Of a DNA stretch of 64,000 nt, positions 1 through 9,007 are shown in pieces. Position numbers and translations under genes: made by a program. The stretch covers positions 434,001-498,000 of the forward strand of contig NZ_FUKU01000026.1 in NCBI RefSeq assembly GCF_900163865.1, given 5' to 3'. Source of the DNA: Sphingobacterium sp. JB170 (GTDB taxonomy: Bacteria; Bacteroidota; Bacteroidia; Sphingobacteriales; Sphingobacteriaceae). The stretch's first letter is position 1. The number at the start of each line of letters is the position of its first letter. Under the pieces are notes generated by a model that saw only the letters and a list, made by a program, of their open reading frames with translations, ran no database searches and was not told the DNA's origin.

Positions 1-954
1 ATACGCTCGAAAATACGGTCGTCTGCCAGATGGAGATTCGCTATCTAGAATCCATCCCTCTTCCGTAGCTCCGTTGGCAACATTAGTCGCAGCATCATAG
101 CCGGGACCGTAAATATTTTGGAAACGAGGTAAAAAAGCAACACGCTCCAAAGATCCGCTGTAATTAAAATCTACACCTAAACCACGGGCCTTTGTGCCTT
201 TTTTAGTTGTAATAACAATAACCCCACTCGCCGCATCAGACCCATATAATGCGCTCGCAGCAGAACCTTTGAGTATAGACAAATTCTCAATATCTGCAGG
301 ATTAATGTCTAACATACCATTACCTCGAATACGTTGGTCATCCCAGTAGTTATTGTTATTCGAGCCGCCTGCACCATATTGTTGGTCATTACGAATGATC
401 ACTCCATCCACCACATATAGCGGTTGACGTTGGTAATTTAGGGAATTAATACCCCGTATCTGTACATTAACAGCACTTGAAGCCCCTCCGGGTGCTGTCG
501 TAATTTTCACACCGGAAGCTTTACCATACAACGCTGAGCCGAAATTGGTATTCCCAGCTTTTGTTATTTCCTCCGCTTTAATGTTACTCACGGCGTAGCC
601 TAAAGCTTTTGATTCTCGCTTAATACCCATCGCCGTGACGACTACTTCGTCAAGAGCACCTACATCTTCTATTAATACAACGTTTAGAACAGCGCCATCA
701 GGTGCTAATTCCTGGGTAAGGTACCCTATCATTGAGAAGCGAATTTTCTCGCCGTTGTTTACTTCGATGGAATAGCTACCCTGTGCGTCAGTTTGAGCCC
801 CCTTAGCTGTTCCGGGAACAGCTACCGTGACACCTGGTACTGCACCATTTGTGTTTGTTACCGTTCCGGTAACTGTTTGTTGTGCATATAGCACCGAGAT
901 ACTTAATAGCATCAGCAAAGCTAGACTACAACAATGTTTGTAAAATTTGTTCAT
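1..954 (-). CDS. SusC/RagA-family TonB-linked outer membrane receptor, N-terminal part (cut by window edge)
   Basis: The reading frame is open from an ATG at 954 to the window edge, giving about 318 residues of a protein family that is usually near 1000. It starts with a signal peptide ending LYAQ. A carboxypeptidase-regulatory-like domain follows (about residues 25-100), then a TonB-box-like DEVVVTAMG and a plug domain with the PLYVVDGVII and SAASALYG-type signatures of SusC. Members import oligosaccharides or peptides across the outer membrane together with a SusD lipoprotein; SusD would lie beyond the left edge. The start is only 17 bp after the ROK regulator stop, so the two genes are probably co-transcribed. 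The family is clear; the substrate cannot be told from this part. The neighbouring GH92, GH3 and NagX-like genes suggest a mannose- or HexNAc-containing glycan. Confidence 0.9.
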   Translation of the reverse strand, partial: MNKFYKHCCSLALLMLLSISVLYAQQTVTGTVTNTNGAVPGVTVAVPGTAKGAQTDAQGSYSIEVNNGEKIRFSMIGYLTQELAPDGAVLNVVLIEDVGALDEVVVTAMGIKRESKALGYAVSNIKAEEITKAGNTNFGSALYGKASGVKITTAPGGASSAVNVQIRGINSLNYQRQPLYVVDGVIIRNDQQYGAGGSNNNNYWDDQRIRGNGMLDINPADIENLSILKGSAASALYGSDAASGVIVITTKKGTKARGLGVDFNYSGSLERVAFLPRFQNIYGPGYDAATNVANGATEEGWILDSESPSGRRPYFRAY

Positions 955-971
955 AGTTATTCGAGTTTGAT

Positions 972-2144
972 TTATTTGTGTTGGTATTGATACATATTGG
1001 TTTGCAGAACCGCTATACACGCAGTTGAGATTATTTGAATGTGAGCCAGGTTGGATATTATGACTTCCGTAGAGTGCGATAGTCGAGGTATACAATACTC
1101 TTGCAATGCAGCTTGTATTGTAGGTAATAGCCCGCGACCAAAAGCAGCCCCATTTCCACTAATGATAATTTTTTCAGGATTCATGATATGAATTAATGTC
1201 GCTAAGCCCTTTCCTAACATATACGTTATTGCCTTAACTGCTTTAATTGCTGTTTGATCTCCAGCTTCAAATGCCCTAACTAAATCTGAGAGATCAATCA
1301 CTCTATTTTTAGCAAGTACAGATTGCAAAACTGAAGGCTCCTTTTCTTCTAAAAATTCTCGAACATACTCCAAAGCGCATGACAGCGAGGCTTCAACTTC
1401 TAGGCAACCTTTTTTTCCACAAGAACACAAACGTTTTGAATTGGCTAATGGAATATGACTAAATTCTCCTGCGTAGCCCGAATGTCCTTTATACAATTGA
1501 TTTTCAATAATAATCCCTAGTCCGACGCCCCAGTTTAGGTTAACAACCAGTACATTTTGACTTCTTCGACCATCTCCGAATCGATGTTCCGCGATTGCAA
1601 TAGCACTCGAATCGTTTGCAAGTTGAACAGGAAAACCAAGGGCATTTTCAAAGTATTCCTTGATAGAATAACACAGTGAATCCTTCGGAAAGGAACGATT
1701 GAGTCCGCTTTCACTATCGACAAAGCCCGGCATCGTCACACCGACAATAAAATTTCCGTTTTTATCCAATGCCGATAGTAGCTTTTTTGTCTCCTTAGTT
1801 ATCGAGATCACGGCTTCTTGGTCGTTATTTATGTTTGTTGGAAAGCGATTTGGCAAAACAACAAATTCATTTCTAAAATTCAACACCGCTATTGTTGTGA
1901 AATATTGATCTATGGCAATTGTAACAATATAGGGCAAATTCTCTACGCTAAGTTGATATTGCATTGCTCGACGTCCGCCAGTAGAAGCGGCAGAACCGGC
2001 TTCCAAAAGGATCCCTTCACTAACAAGTTTTCCAACCTCCTCCGTAACTTTCGGCACACTCTTTTTCGTTAAAAAGCTTAATTCCGAGATAGATTGGCGC
2101 TCGAAACAGTATAGTTGTTTAATAATTTGATCAATTAAATTCAT
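972..2144 (-). CDS. ROK-family transcriptional regulator
   Basis: 390 residues. The first 75 or so form a winged-helix DNA-binding region (SISELSFLTKKSVPKVTEEV). The rest is the ROK fold with the GHSGYAGEFSH motif and the zinc-binding CSCGKKGCLE motif. The sugar-kinase phosphate loop DxGxT is not intact (IAIDQYFTT), which fits a NagC/XylR-like regulator rather than a kinase. Such regulators usually sense a sugar or sugar phosphate. It lies directly upstream of the SusC-like gene on the same strand and diverges from the NagX-like gene. Its likely targets are therefore itself, the receptor and the genes across the divergent promoter. The long inverted repeat at 2202-2246 is a candidate operator. 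Confidence 0.88.
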   Translation of the reverse strand: MNLIDQIIKQLYCFERQSISELSFLTKKSVPKVTEEVGKLVSEGILLEAGSAASTGGRRAMQYQLSVENLPYIVTIAIDQYFTTIAVLNFRNEFVVLPNRFPTNINNDQEAVISITKETKKLLSALDKNGNFIVGVTMPGFVDSESGLNRSFPKDSLCYSIKEYFENALGFPVQLANDSSAIAIAEHRFGDGRRSQNVLVVNLNWGVGLGIIIENQLYKGHSGYAGEFSHIPLANSKRLCSCGKKGCLEVEASLSCALEYVREFLEEKEPSVLQSVLAKNRVIDLSDLVRAFEAGDQTAIKAVKAITYMLGKGLATLIHIMNPEKIIISGNGAAFGRGLLPTIQAALQEYCIPRLSHSTEVIISNLAHIQIISTACIAVLQTNMYQYQHK

Positions 2145-2496
2145 TATTAATTTATCGGTTAGTATTGCTAGTATTCAAAAGTGAAATTAAAAAAAGTTTT
2201 GAAGAACGAGAAACTTATTAAATATTTTATTAAGTTTCTCGTTCTTTACCTTCATATAAACAAAACAATTGATCAAAAGCTTAGGGTAGTTATATATTCA
2301 ATCAAGTATAAAAATTAGACCGCCCCTATTCTATTTAATAGCGACCCTGGTCCTAAAAATAGTTTAGAATAAAATTCTTGCAATCTACATGTCTGTATTA
2401 AACTAATCGGGAGAGCTTATAATATTGATATTTAGTGCGACTTGGTCATCAAATTATATTTTTTTTGGTAGATTCGTCGTTCAATCTAACACAACA
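2145..2496. other. Divergent intergenic region between ROK regulator and NagX-like gene
   Basis: 352 bp with no credible gene. Promoters for both flanking genes must be here. The only strong structure is a perfect 16-bp inverted repeat, listed separately. An open frame extends the plus-strand gene 24 codons upstream into this region, but those residues do not look like part of the protein. Confidence 0.6.
2202..2246. repeat. Perfect 16-bp inverted repeat in divergent promoter region
   Basis: AAGAACGAGAAACTTA at 2202-2217 is exactly reverse-complementary to 2231-2246, with a 13-nt A/T-rich spacer. No gene ends into it from either side, so it is not an ordinary terminator. Its position 58 bp upstream of the ROK start makes it a candidate operator, or an mRNA hairpin in a long leader. 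The function is inferred. Confidence 0.7.
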
Positions 2497-3708
2497 ATGA
2501 AACAACGTTATTATTCCCTGGATGTATTCAGGGGGGCCACAGTTGCTCTCATGATTATGGTCAATAACCCCGGTACATGGAGCCACATGTTTACACCGTT
2601 AAAGCACGCTCCATGGCATGGATGCACGCCAACTGATTTGGTATTTCCTTTTTTCCTTTTTGCTGTGGGAAATGCAATGGCATTTGTTATGCCCCGATTG
2701 CAGGAAGCTGGCGATCGTGTTTTTTGGCAGAAAGTAGTCAAACGCTCCATTCTTATCTTCGCAATAGGACTATTTTTGAATTGGTGGCCATTTGTGAATT
2801 GGTCAGGTAATACCCTGCAGCTCAAGGAGTGGGTGAACTCTGAAAATCCAGATCGAGGGATACGCATATTAGGGGTGCTTCAGCGTATCGCGATAGCCTA
2901 CTTTTTCGCTTCGATATTAGCCTATTACAACAAACCTAAAAATCTCATTTATATTTCGGCGTTTATACTGTTAGGGTACTGGGGAATTACGGCATTTTTA
3001 GGTTTTGGTGACTCTTATTCACTAGAAGGATGGTTTGGTACCAAAATCGACAAAGCTGTCTTAGGAACGGCCCATATGTATAAGGGGGAAGGTGTTCCGT
3101 TTGATCCCGAAGGGCTCGTGAGCACTTTACCTGCAATTATTCAAATTGTCTTTGGTTATTTAGCTGGAACATTTATAAAAAAACAAGGGGATGCCGATTG
3201 GATATGGGTCAATAGCCCTAAAAGCCAAGAGCCTCACTTCAAACTACTCTCCGGACTACTTGTTACGGGATTCCTCCTATTAGTTTTAGGATGGGTCTGG
3301 TCTTTGGGGTTCCCAATTAACAAGAAAATATGGACAAGTTCTTACGTTTTATACACGACGGGGTTAGGCGTTTTGACAATTGGCGCAATGATATGGTATA
3401 TTGAAGTGCTCGGGACAAAAAACAAAATGACCCAATTCTTTGACGTTTTTGGTAAAAATCCGCTATTTATCTTTGTGCTTAGCGGGCTTTTACCTCGCTT
3501 ATTAAGTTTATTTCGGATCCCGAATGGGATCTCCGAAGATGGAACCGAAAAGTATACCAATGCGCTAAATTGGTTCTACATCAATGTTTGCGCACCATTG
3601 CCTGGTCCCCCAGAACTCGGATCATTCATCTATTCACTATGCTTTCTATCTGTTATGTGGGCAATATGTTATTGGCTGGATAAGCGAAAAATATACATAA
3701 AAGTATAA
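2497..3708 (+). CDS. NagX/HGSNAT-like membrane acyltransferase (DUF5009-type)
   Basis: 403 residues from the ATG at 2497. An upstream in-frame start adds 24 residues, but homologues begin near the MKQRYYSLDVFRG segment used here. The SLDVFRG motif followed by an MVNNPG segment is typical of the family related to heparan-alpha-glucosaminide N-acetyltransferase and bacterial NagX. The rest is polytopic, with roughly ten hydrophobic segments. Family members are predicted to acetylate amino sugars across the membrane or take part in GlcNAc use; activity is rarely proven in bacteria. It diverges from a ROK regulator, which fits amino-sugar metabolism. A hairpin terminator follows at 3721. Confidence 0.75.
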   Translation: MKQRYYSLDVFRGATVALMIMVNNPGTWSHMFTPLKHAPWHGCTPTDLVFPFFLFAVGNAMAFVMPRLQEAGDRVFWQKVVKRSILIFAIGLFLNWWPFVNWSGNTLQLKEWVNSENPDRGIRILGVLQRIAIAYFFASILAYYNKPKNLIYISAFILLGYWGITAFLGFGDSYSLEGWFGTKIDKAVLGTAHMYKGEGVPFDPEGLVSTLPAIIQIVFGYLAGTFIKKQGDADWIWVNSPKSQEPHFKLLSGLLVTGFLLLVLGWVWSLGFPINKKIWTSSYVLYTTGLGVLTIGAMIWYIEVLGTKNKMTQFFDVFGKNPLFIFVLSGLLPRLLSLFRIPNGISEDGTEKYTNALNWFYINVCAPLPGPPELGSFIYSLCFLSVMWAICYWLDKRKIYIKV

Positions 3709-3720
3709 TTAAAAGTAAAA

Positions 3721-3750
3721 GGGAGTACTGCAAGTGTGATACTCCCTTTA
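3721..3750. terminator. Hairpin terminator between convergent genes
   Basis: GGGAGTA at 3721-3727 pairs with TACTCCC at 3740-3746. It is followed by a T-rich run on the plus strand and preceded by an A-rich run, so it could end both the NagX-like gene (plus) and the GH3 gene (minus). Confidence 0.6.
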
Positions 3751-3820
3751 ATTATATATTATGTCGGACGCCAATTGGTTACAAAGTATTCACGACAAAA
3801 TACCGTCCTCTAGTACAAAA

Positions 3821-6193
3821 CTAAAAAGTATAGTCCTTCGTCAAAGTCAGTTCTCCTGACAGCTTAACATCCTCCGAAGAACACCCAATTAAAATGGTAA
3901 ACTTGCCTTTCTCGGTTTTCCATTTACGGTCAACACCCCATAACTTAAAATCCTGTTTTGTTAGATTGAAAGAAAACTCCTCGGCTGCTCCCTTTTTAAA
4001 AGATTTTCTTTCAAAACGTTTTAACTGCTTAACCGCAGTAACTACACTACTTACATTGTCAACGACATATAATTGAACCACTTCGTCGCCGTCTCTTGTC
4101 CCACTGTTTGTCACCGTAAATCGAACGTTCGCGAGGAAATCATTATTATCTTCTTCTACTTCTAAACGTAAATTACTGTAGTCAAATGTAGTGTAACTTA
4201 ACCCATGACCGAAAGCAAACAATGGTTTTGCTTTCGACTCGACATAATCGTGATGAATGGGTTTATGATGATTATAATGCACAGGTAGGTGTCCGATTGA
4301 TTTAGCAACTGATATAGGCAAACGTCCTGCAGGATTGTAATCTCCGAAAAGCACATCCGCAATTGCCATTCCTCCTTCCTGTCCTGGATACCAAGCGTTC
4401 ACAATCGCCGGAATATGATTCTCCGCCCAACTCAGATCTAGAGGACGCCCCATAATAGTGACAAGCACAACTGGTTTGCCGGTTTCTTGTAAACGCTTCA
4501 ATAGTAGTAACTGATGCCCCATAAGATCAAGCGTTGACCTATCGAAACCTTCACCACTTTCCATATCGCTTATTACTCTGTTACCAACACCAACTGTAGC
4601 GGCACCGGTTGCTTGATAAGACGTTTGAAAATCGCGAGCACTCGATCCTCCCAAAACAACCACCGTCACATCGGCCAGTTCGGCAGCACGAACCGCAGCG
4701 CTAAGATCAGATTCTGTGGTATCCCGAATCGCACACCCCTTAACATAGTCTACTTGTGTCTTTTTCGAAACAAGAGCTCGAATGCCGTCCAATACCGTTT
4801 TGACCTTACCCTCTGGCTGAGGTGCTGTATAATCACCCAATTGGTTATATACATTGTTAGCGTTGGGACCAATCACGGCGATACGCGTCAACGATTTTGA
4901 CAAAGGCAACGTACCATTCTCATTCTTCAATAATATTATGGCTTCCCTAGCTACAGACCTGGCGAGTTTGACATGTTCTTGGGTACCCACTTTATTCGAA
5001 ACCAATTTTTCATTCACGTACGGGGTTTCAAAAAGGCCTAATGCAAACTTCATATACAATAACCGCGAAACAGCTTGGTCAAGGAACTGCACATCCAGGT
5101 GCCCTTGCTTGATTGCCGAAAGGAGATTCTCACCATAGCCCGAACCACTCAAATCTACATCCAAACCAGCCTCCAAACTCTGCTTGGCAGCATCTACCGC
5201 GTCAATAGCTGTACTATGTGCCCCAGTTAAACCCGATATACTAAGTAAATCCGACACAACAAACCCCTTGAACCCCCATTGCTCCCGAAGTACAGTATTC
5301 AAAAGCCAACTATTCGATGAACAAGGTATGCCGTCTATCGAATTATAAGCAGTCATAACTGATCCTGCCCCTACGCGTACAGCCTGTTCAAATGGAGGTA
5401 AAAAATCTTGTAGTAATGAGCGCTCACCAATGCTGACACTCCCCCCGTTGTGCCCACCTTCAGGAGCTGCGTAGGCAACAAAATGCTTCAAAGTAGAAAT
5501 GATTTTATCCTCACTACCAATCTTATCTCCTTGAAAGCCGCTCACCATTGCCTGCCCCATTTGAGCAATCAAATACGGATCCTCACCATACGATTCCTCT
5601 GTCCGCGACCATCGTGGATCCCGTGCTAAATCTAGCACAGGACCGTATCCATTTTTACCTCCCACAGCATAGGTTTCCCGTGCAATCGACGCAGCCATTT
5701 GTTTTATAATTCGTGGGTTCCAAGTACTGGCTTGTCCGATTGCTGTAGGAAATACTGTCGCACCAATAGCCATATGCCCATGAGGTGCTTCTTCAGAAAG
5801 TAAAAGTGGAATTCCTAATCGGGTGTTTTCAACAACATATCGTTGTATTGCGTTCGTTGCCTGAGCAGCTTCCTGGGGACTCAATCCATTTTTCAGCGTC
5901 TTCTGTGTCCATGGATCAGCTCTCAACGTCGCCCATAAGGAACCAATACGTTGCTTTTGAACTGCTTCTTTAAATTTCTGGCTTACGCGTATCCCATCTG
6001 TATCCTTTTCATACATTTCCCATCCGAGCACCTTAGATAGTTGCCCCACTTTTTCTTCTAATGTCATTCGACCGATAAGATCGCTGACCCGATCTTCGAT
6101 GGGTAAGTTTTTATTTTTATACGGAGCTTCTTGTGGAAATACTTGTGCGCTTACACACACAAAACCTAATAATATAATCTTTTTAATTTTCAT
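3821..6193 (-). CDS. bglX: Glycoside hydrolase family 3 beta-glucosidase, BglX-like
   Basis: 790 residues from the ATG at 6193; an upstream in-frame TTG was rejected because the signal peptide (IILLGFVCVSAQVF) begins at the ATG. The order is GH3 N-terminal barrel, alpha/beta sandwich, then a fibronectin-III-like domain at the end. KHFVAYAAPEGG holds the conserved KHF motif (about residue 236). The nucleophile is the Asp in GFVVSDLLSISG (about residue 315). Family members remove terminal beta-linked glucose or related sugars, probably in the periplasm here. It starts 30 bp after the GH92 gene on the same strand, so both are probably one transcript. The linkage specificity is uncertain; some members act on xylosides. 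Confidence 0.92.
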   Translation of the reverse strand: MKIKKIILLGFVCVSAQVFPQEAPYKNKNLPIEDRVSDLIGRMTLEEKVGQLSKVLGWEMYEKDTDGIRVSQKFKEAVQKQRIGSLWATLRADPWTQKTLKNGLSPQEAAQATNAIQRYVVENTRLGIPLLLSEEAPHGHMAIGATVFPTAIGQASTWNPRIIKQMAASIARETYAVGGKNGYGPVLDLARDPRWSRTEESYGEDPYLIAQMGQAMVSGFQGDKIGSEDKIISTLKHFVAYAAPEGGHNGGSVSIGERSLLQDFLPPFEQAVRVGAGSVMTAYNSIDGIPCSSNSWLLNTVLREQWGFKGFVVSDLLSISGLTGAHSTAIDAVDAAKQSLEAGLDVDLSGSGYGENLLSAIKQGHLDVQFLDQAVSRLLYMKFALGLFETPYVNEKLVSNKVGTQEHVKLARSVAREAIILLKNENGTLPLSKSLTRIAVIGPNANNVYNQLGDYTAPQPEGKVKTVLDGIRALVSKKTQVDYVKGCAIRDTTESDLSAAVRAAELADVTVVVLGGSSARDFQTSYQATGAATVGVGNRVISDMESGEGFDRSTLDLMGHQLLLLKRLQETGKPVVLVTIMGRPLDLSWAENHIPAIVNAWYPGQEGGMAIADVLFGDYNPAGRLPISVAKSIGHLPVHYNHHKPIHHDYVESKAKPLFAFGHGLSYTTFDYSNLRLEVEEDNNDFLANVRFTVTNSGTRDGDEVVQLYVVDNVSSVVTAVKQLKRFERKSFKKGAAEEFSFNLTKQDFKLWGVDRKWKTEKGKFTILIGCSSEDVKLSGELTLTKDYTF

Positions 6194-6223
6194 AGTGCAA
6201 ATCAATATAAATCAAATACGAGA

Positions 6224-8512
6224 CTACTGATCGGAAACTGGTCGACTTGATTTTGCAACGCCAAAAGTTGTCGAGGGGTCAGGTCCCATCTCAAACTCCA
6301 ATCGACCTCCCTGACTTAAATCAGCATATGAAATATACGATTTTTTATATATGTGTCCGTTCAACCTAACCCCTTGTATGTATTTATTTTCTTTACTATT
6401 ATTATGTGCAATTATTTCGAAGAAACTACCATTTCCTAGATCCAATGTTGCATTATCAAATAGAGGGCTACCAAATATAAAAGGACCTCCAGCCGGTGAA
6501 ACCTGATAAAACCCCAGCGCGGACATAACATACCATGCCGACATTTGTCCAACGTCTTCGTTTCCCGATAGTCCATCGGTATGATCCGTGTACAACGTCG
6601 ATAGAGTCTCCCTTACAAGGCTCGCAGCCTTCCAAGGCTGACCAGCGTAGGGATACAGATAAATCACATGGTGACTAGGTTCATTCCCATGAGCATATTG
6701 CCCAATCAATCCACTTATATCGGGTGATGCTTGATCACCCATATCTCCTTGAACAACAAATAATGAATCTAGTTTAGTGATAAATTTGTCTTCCCCACCA
6801 AATAATTCGATGAAACCGTTAACGTTATGGGGTACTAGCCACGTGTACTGCCACGCATTACCTTCCGTGTAATCATTCGCCAAGTGGGCCGAATGAAATG
6901 GATCAAATTTTCCGGTTCTGAAATTTCCCTTTGAGTCTTTACCACGCAAAAATTGCACTTGTTTATCAAAATAATGATTAAAGGCTTGACTACGGCCAAG
7001 GAAATATTCGTAATCATCAATTTCACCACGTAACTTGGCAACTTGTGACAAGCTCCAATCCGCAATTGCAAACTCGAGCCCTTTCGCTACAGATTCTACT
7101 TTTTCCTTATCAAAAGGCACGTAACCATACTCCTTGTACCATTTCAAACCGCGATCGTCCTTCATCGCCGAAATCTTCATCGCTTCATATGCGAGATCTT
7201 TATCAAACCCTTCAATACCTTTCAAATAGGCGTCCGCTACCACAATAATCCCCGGGTTACCAACCATACAGTCCGTTTCATTCCCTACCAAATGCCATAC
7301 AGGTAACTTCCCCTGTTGCTGATAAATACGCAGCATTGTGCTTATCATATCTGGAACTTTATCTCTGTGAATAATACTCATAAGTGGGTGGGCGGCTCGA
7401 TAGGTGTCCCACAACGAAAATGTAGTATAATTGTCTCCGCTATTCAGACGATGTGGCTTGAAATCTGCCCCCATATAGTCTCCATTTACGTCGTTAAATA
7501 AAGAGGGTGCGATCATCGTATGATATAACGCCGTATAAAATATTTTACGAGCAACGGTGTCTGCTGTTTGTATCTTAACCTTACGTAACTGCTCATTCCA
7601 ATCCCGATCCGCTGCAATTCGCGTCGCTTGAAAGTCCCAGCCCGGAAGTTCCTCCTGCATGTTCAGCTTTGCGTTCGTTATACTCACTGGAGATACGGCA
7701 ACCTTTACCTGAATTTTTTGAGAATTTTCTGCGGCAGCAAACTCCAGTTCCGCGTATGTGCGGGATGCGGTAATACCACTACCGTCTTTGATTGACGCAC
7801 TATCAGAAAGTTTATACTGTACAATCGGCTGTGAAAATGTTGCTGTAAAATAAATTTTTTGATTTTTTGCCCAGCCCACCGAGCGCCGATAACCGGAAAC
7901 TACGGTATCATTCTCTATAGTTACATGACCTTCTTTTTCCCCTTCCCAACCTATACCTGCGTCTAAATTGATCAAAACCTTCGGCACTTCGCTGGCAGGG
8001 AAATGATATTGGTGAAACCCCACTCGCGCGGTGGCTGTCAATTCAGCACCCACGTCAAAACGATCTAGATGCACAGCGTAATATCCTGGTTGAACTTTCT
8101 CGGTTTCTCTGCGAAAGAAAGAAAATGCTCCACTTTGTTGATCACCGGGTTCCCCCCTGTCAAAACGTATATCACCAGTATAGGGCAATAAAACTACGTC
8201 ACCTAGATCTCCAATTCCGGTTCCGCTCAAATGTTGATGAGCAAAGCCAATAATAGTAGAGTCGGAGATATGATACCCCGAAACCCAATCCCAACCGGTG
8301 GAGACATTCGATGGTCCCAATTGTACTGCACCAAAAGGAACATTCGCACCAACAAATACATGCCCGTGTCCACCTGTCCCAATATATGGGTCCACATACT
8401 GGGTCAATGAATCGCTCGAGCCTACTTTGGAAACAGCTTCACATGAAGTCATTGCCATTAATGGTGCCGCACAATAAAGCAGACCCCTAACAAAACTTTT
8501 AAATCTAAACAT
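6224..8512 (-). CDS. GH92 family alpha-mannosidase, lipoprotein
   Basis: 762 residues. The N-terminus has a hydrophobic segment ending in the lipobox MTSC, so it is probably lipid-anchored. GH92 hallmarks are YVDPYIGTGGHGHVFVGA near the start, the GNETDCMVGNPG segment in the middle, and GNEDVGQMSAWYVMSALGF towards the end. GH92 enzymes are calcium-dependent exo-mannosidases, most often alpha-1,2, acting on N-glycan and fungal mannan chains. It is first in a two-gene unit with the GH3 enzyme downstream. A ROK regulator, a NagX-like protein and a SusC receptor lie close by, which points to glycoprotein or mannan use. The exact linkage cannot be read from sequence. Confidence 0.93.
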   Translation of the reverse strand: MFRFKSFVRGLLYCAAPLMAMTSCEAVSKVGSSDSLTQYVDPYIGTGGHGHVFVGANVPFGAVQLGPSNVSTGWDWVSGYHISDSTIIGFAHQHLSGTGIGDLGDVVLLPYTGDIRFDRGEPGDQQSGAFSFFRRETEKVQPGYYAVHLDRFDVGAELTATARVGFHQYHFPASEVPKVLINLDAGIGWEGEKEGHVTIENDTVVSGYRRSVGWAKNQKIYFTATFSQPIVQYKLSDSASIKDGSGITASRTYAELEFAAAENSQKIQVKVAVSPVSITNAKLNMQEELPGWDFQATRIAADRDWNEQLRKVKIQTADTVARKIFYTALYHTMIAPSLFNDVNGDYMGADFKPHRLNSGDNYTTFSLWDTYRAAHPLMSIIHRDKVPDMISTMLRIYQQQGKLPVWHLVGNETDCMVGNPGIIVVADAYLKGIEGFDKDLAYEAMKISAMKDDRGLKWYKEYGYVPFDKEKVESVAKGLEFAIADWSLSQVAKLRGEIDDYEYFLGRSQAFNHYFDKQVQFLRGKDSKGNFRTGKFDPFHSAHLANDYTEGNAWQYTWLVPHNVNGFIELFGGEDKFITKLDSLFVVQGDMGDQASPDISGLIGQYAHGNEPSHHVIYLYPYAGQPWKAASLVRETLSTLYTDHTDGLSGNEDVGQMSAWYVMSALGFYQVSPAGGPFIFGSPLFDNATLDLGNGSFFEIIAHNNSKENKYIQGVRLNGHIYKKSYISYADLSQGGRLEFEMGPDPSTTFGVAKSSRPVSDQ

Positions 8513-9007
8513 ATATGCTCTTATTTATACTGAGGTACTCTAAACAATGATATTTCAAATCAACGGCATATTAGAACGCGTTTATTATTTGAGTTGCCTA
8601 AAATAACGTTTTAGCAACTAAAAAAAAGAGTATCGTCAATATTTTAGAAGAATTTTATCTTCGTCTAAAAATTTCGGACATCAGGTTTTATACAATAGCA
8701 ACCATAAAACAGATTTACGACGACGCGTCATCAAACTAATATATAACAACGAACAAATATTCACGGTGATCAGGTCCTTCGTCGTAACTAGTATTTACTA
8801 CCAGACCTCCTACCCTTTTTCTCGCAAAAAAAGGTCGCTCGGGATCTCAAGTAACCTATGAATAATCGGGTTTTAAAGTAAAAATACGTTAAGGAAAGCC
8901 AAACAACCAAATGGTTGCCGGCGGATGTTCTATTTTTAATTTACATTTTGAGATTTAAGGCATTGAAATTGCAATGACGTTCCTTTAGACAACACAAAAC
9001 TTTCTCT
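8513..9007. other. Divergent intergenic region, nothing recognised
   Basis: 495 bp between the GH92 gene (minus) and the metallo-beta-lactamase gene (plus). It contains no convincing open frame and no tRNA-like or strong hairpin structure. No TAnnTTTG box with a matching upstream TTG was found on either strand, although promoters for both genes should lie here. Confidence 0.5.
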
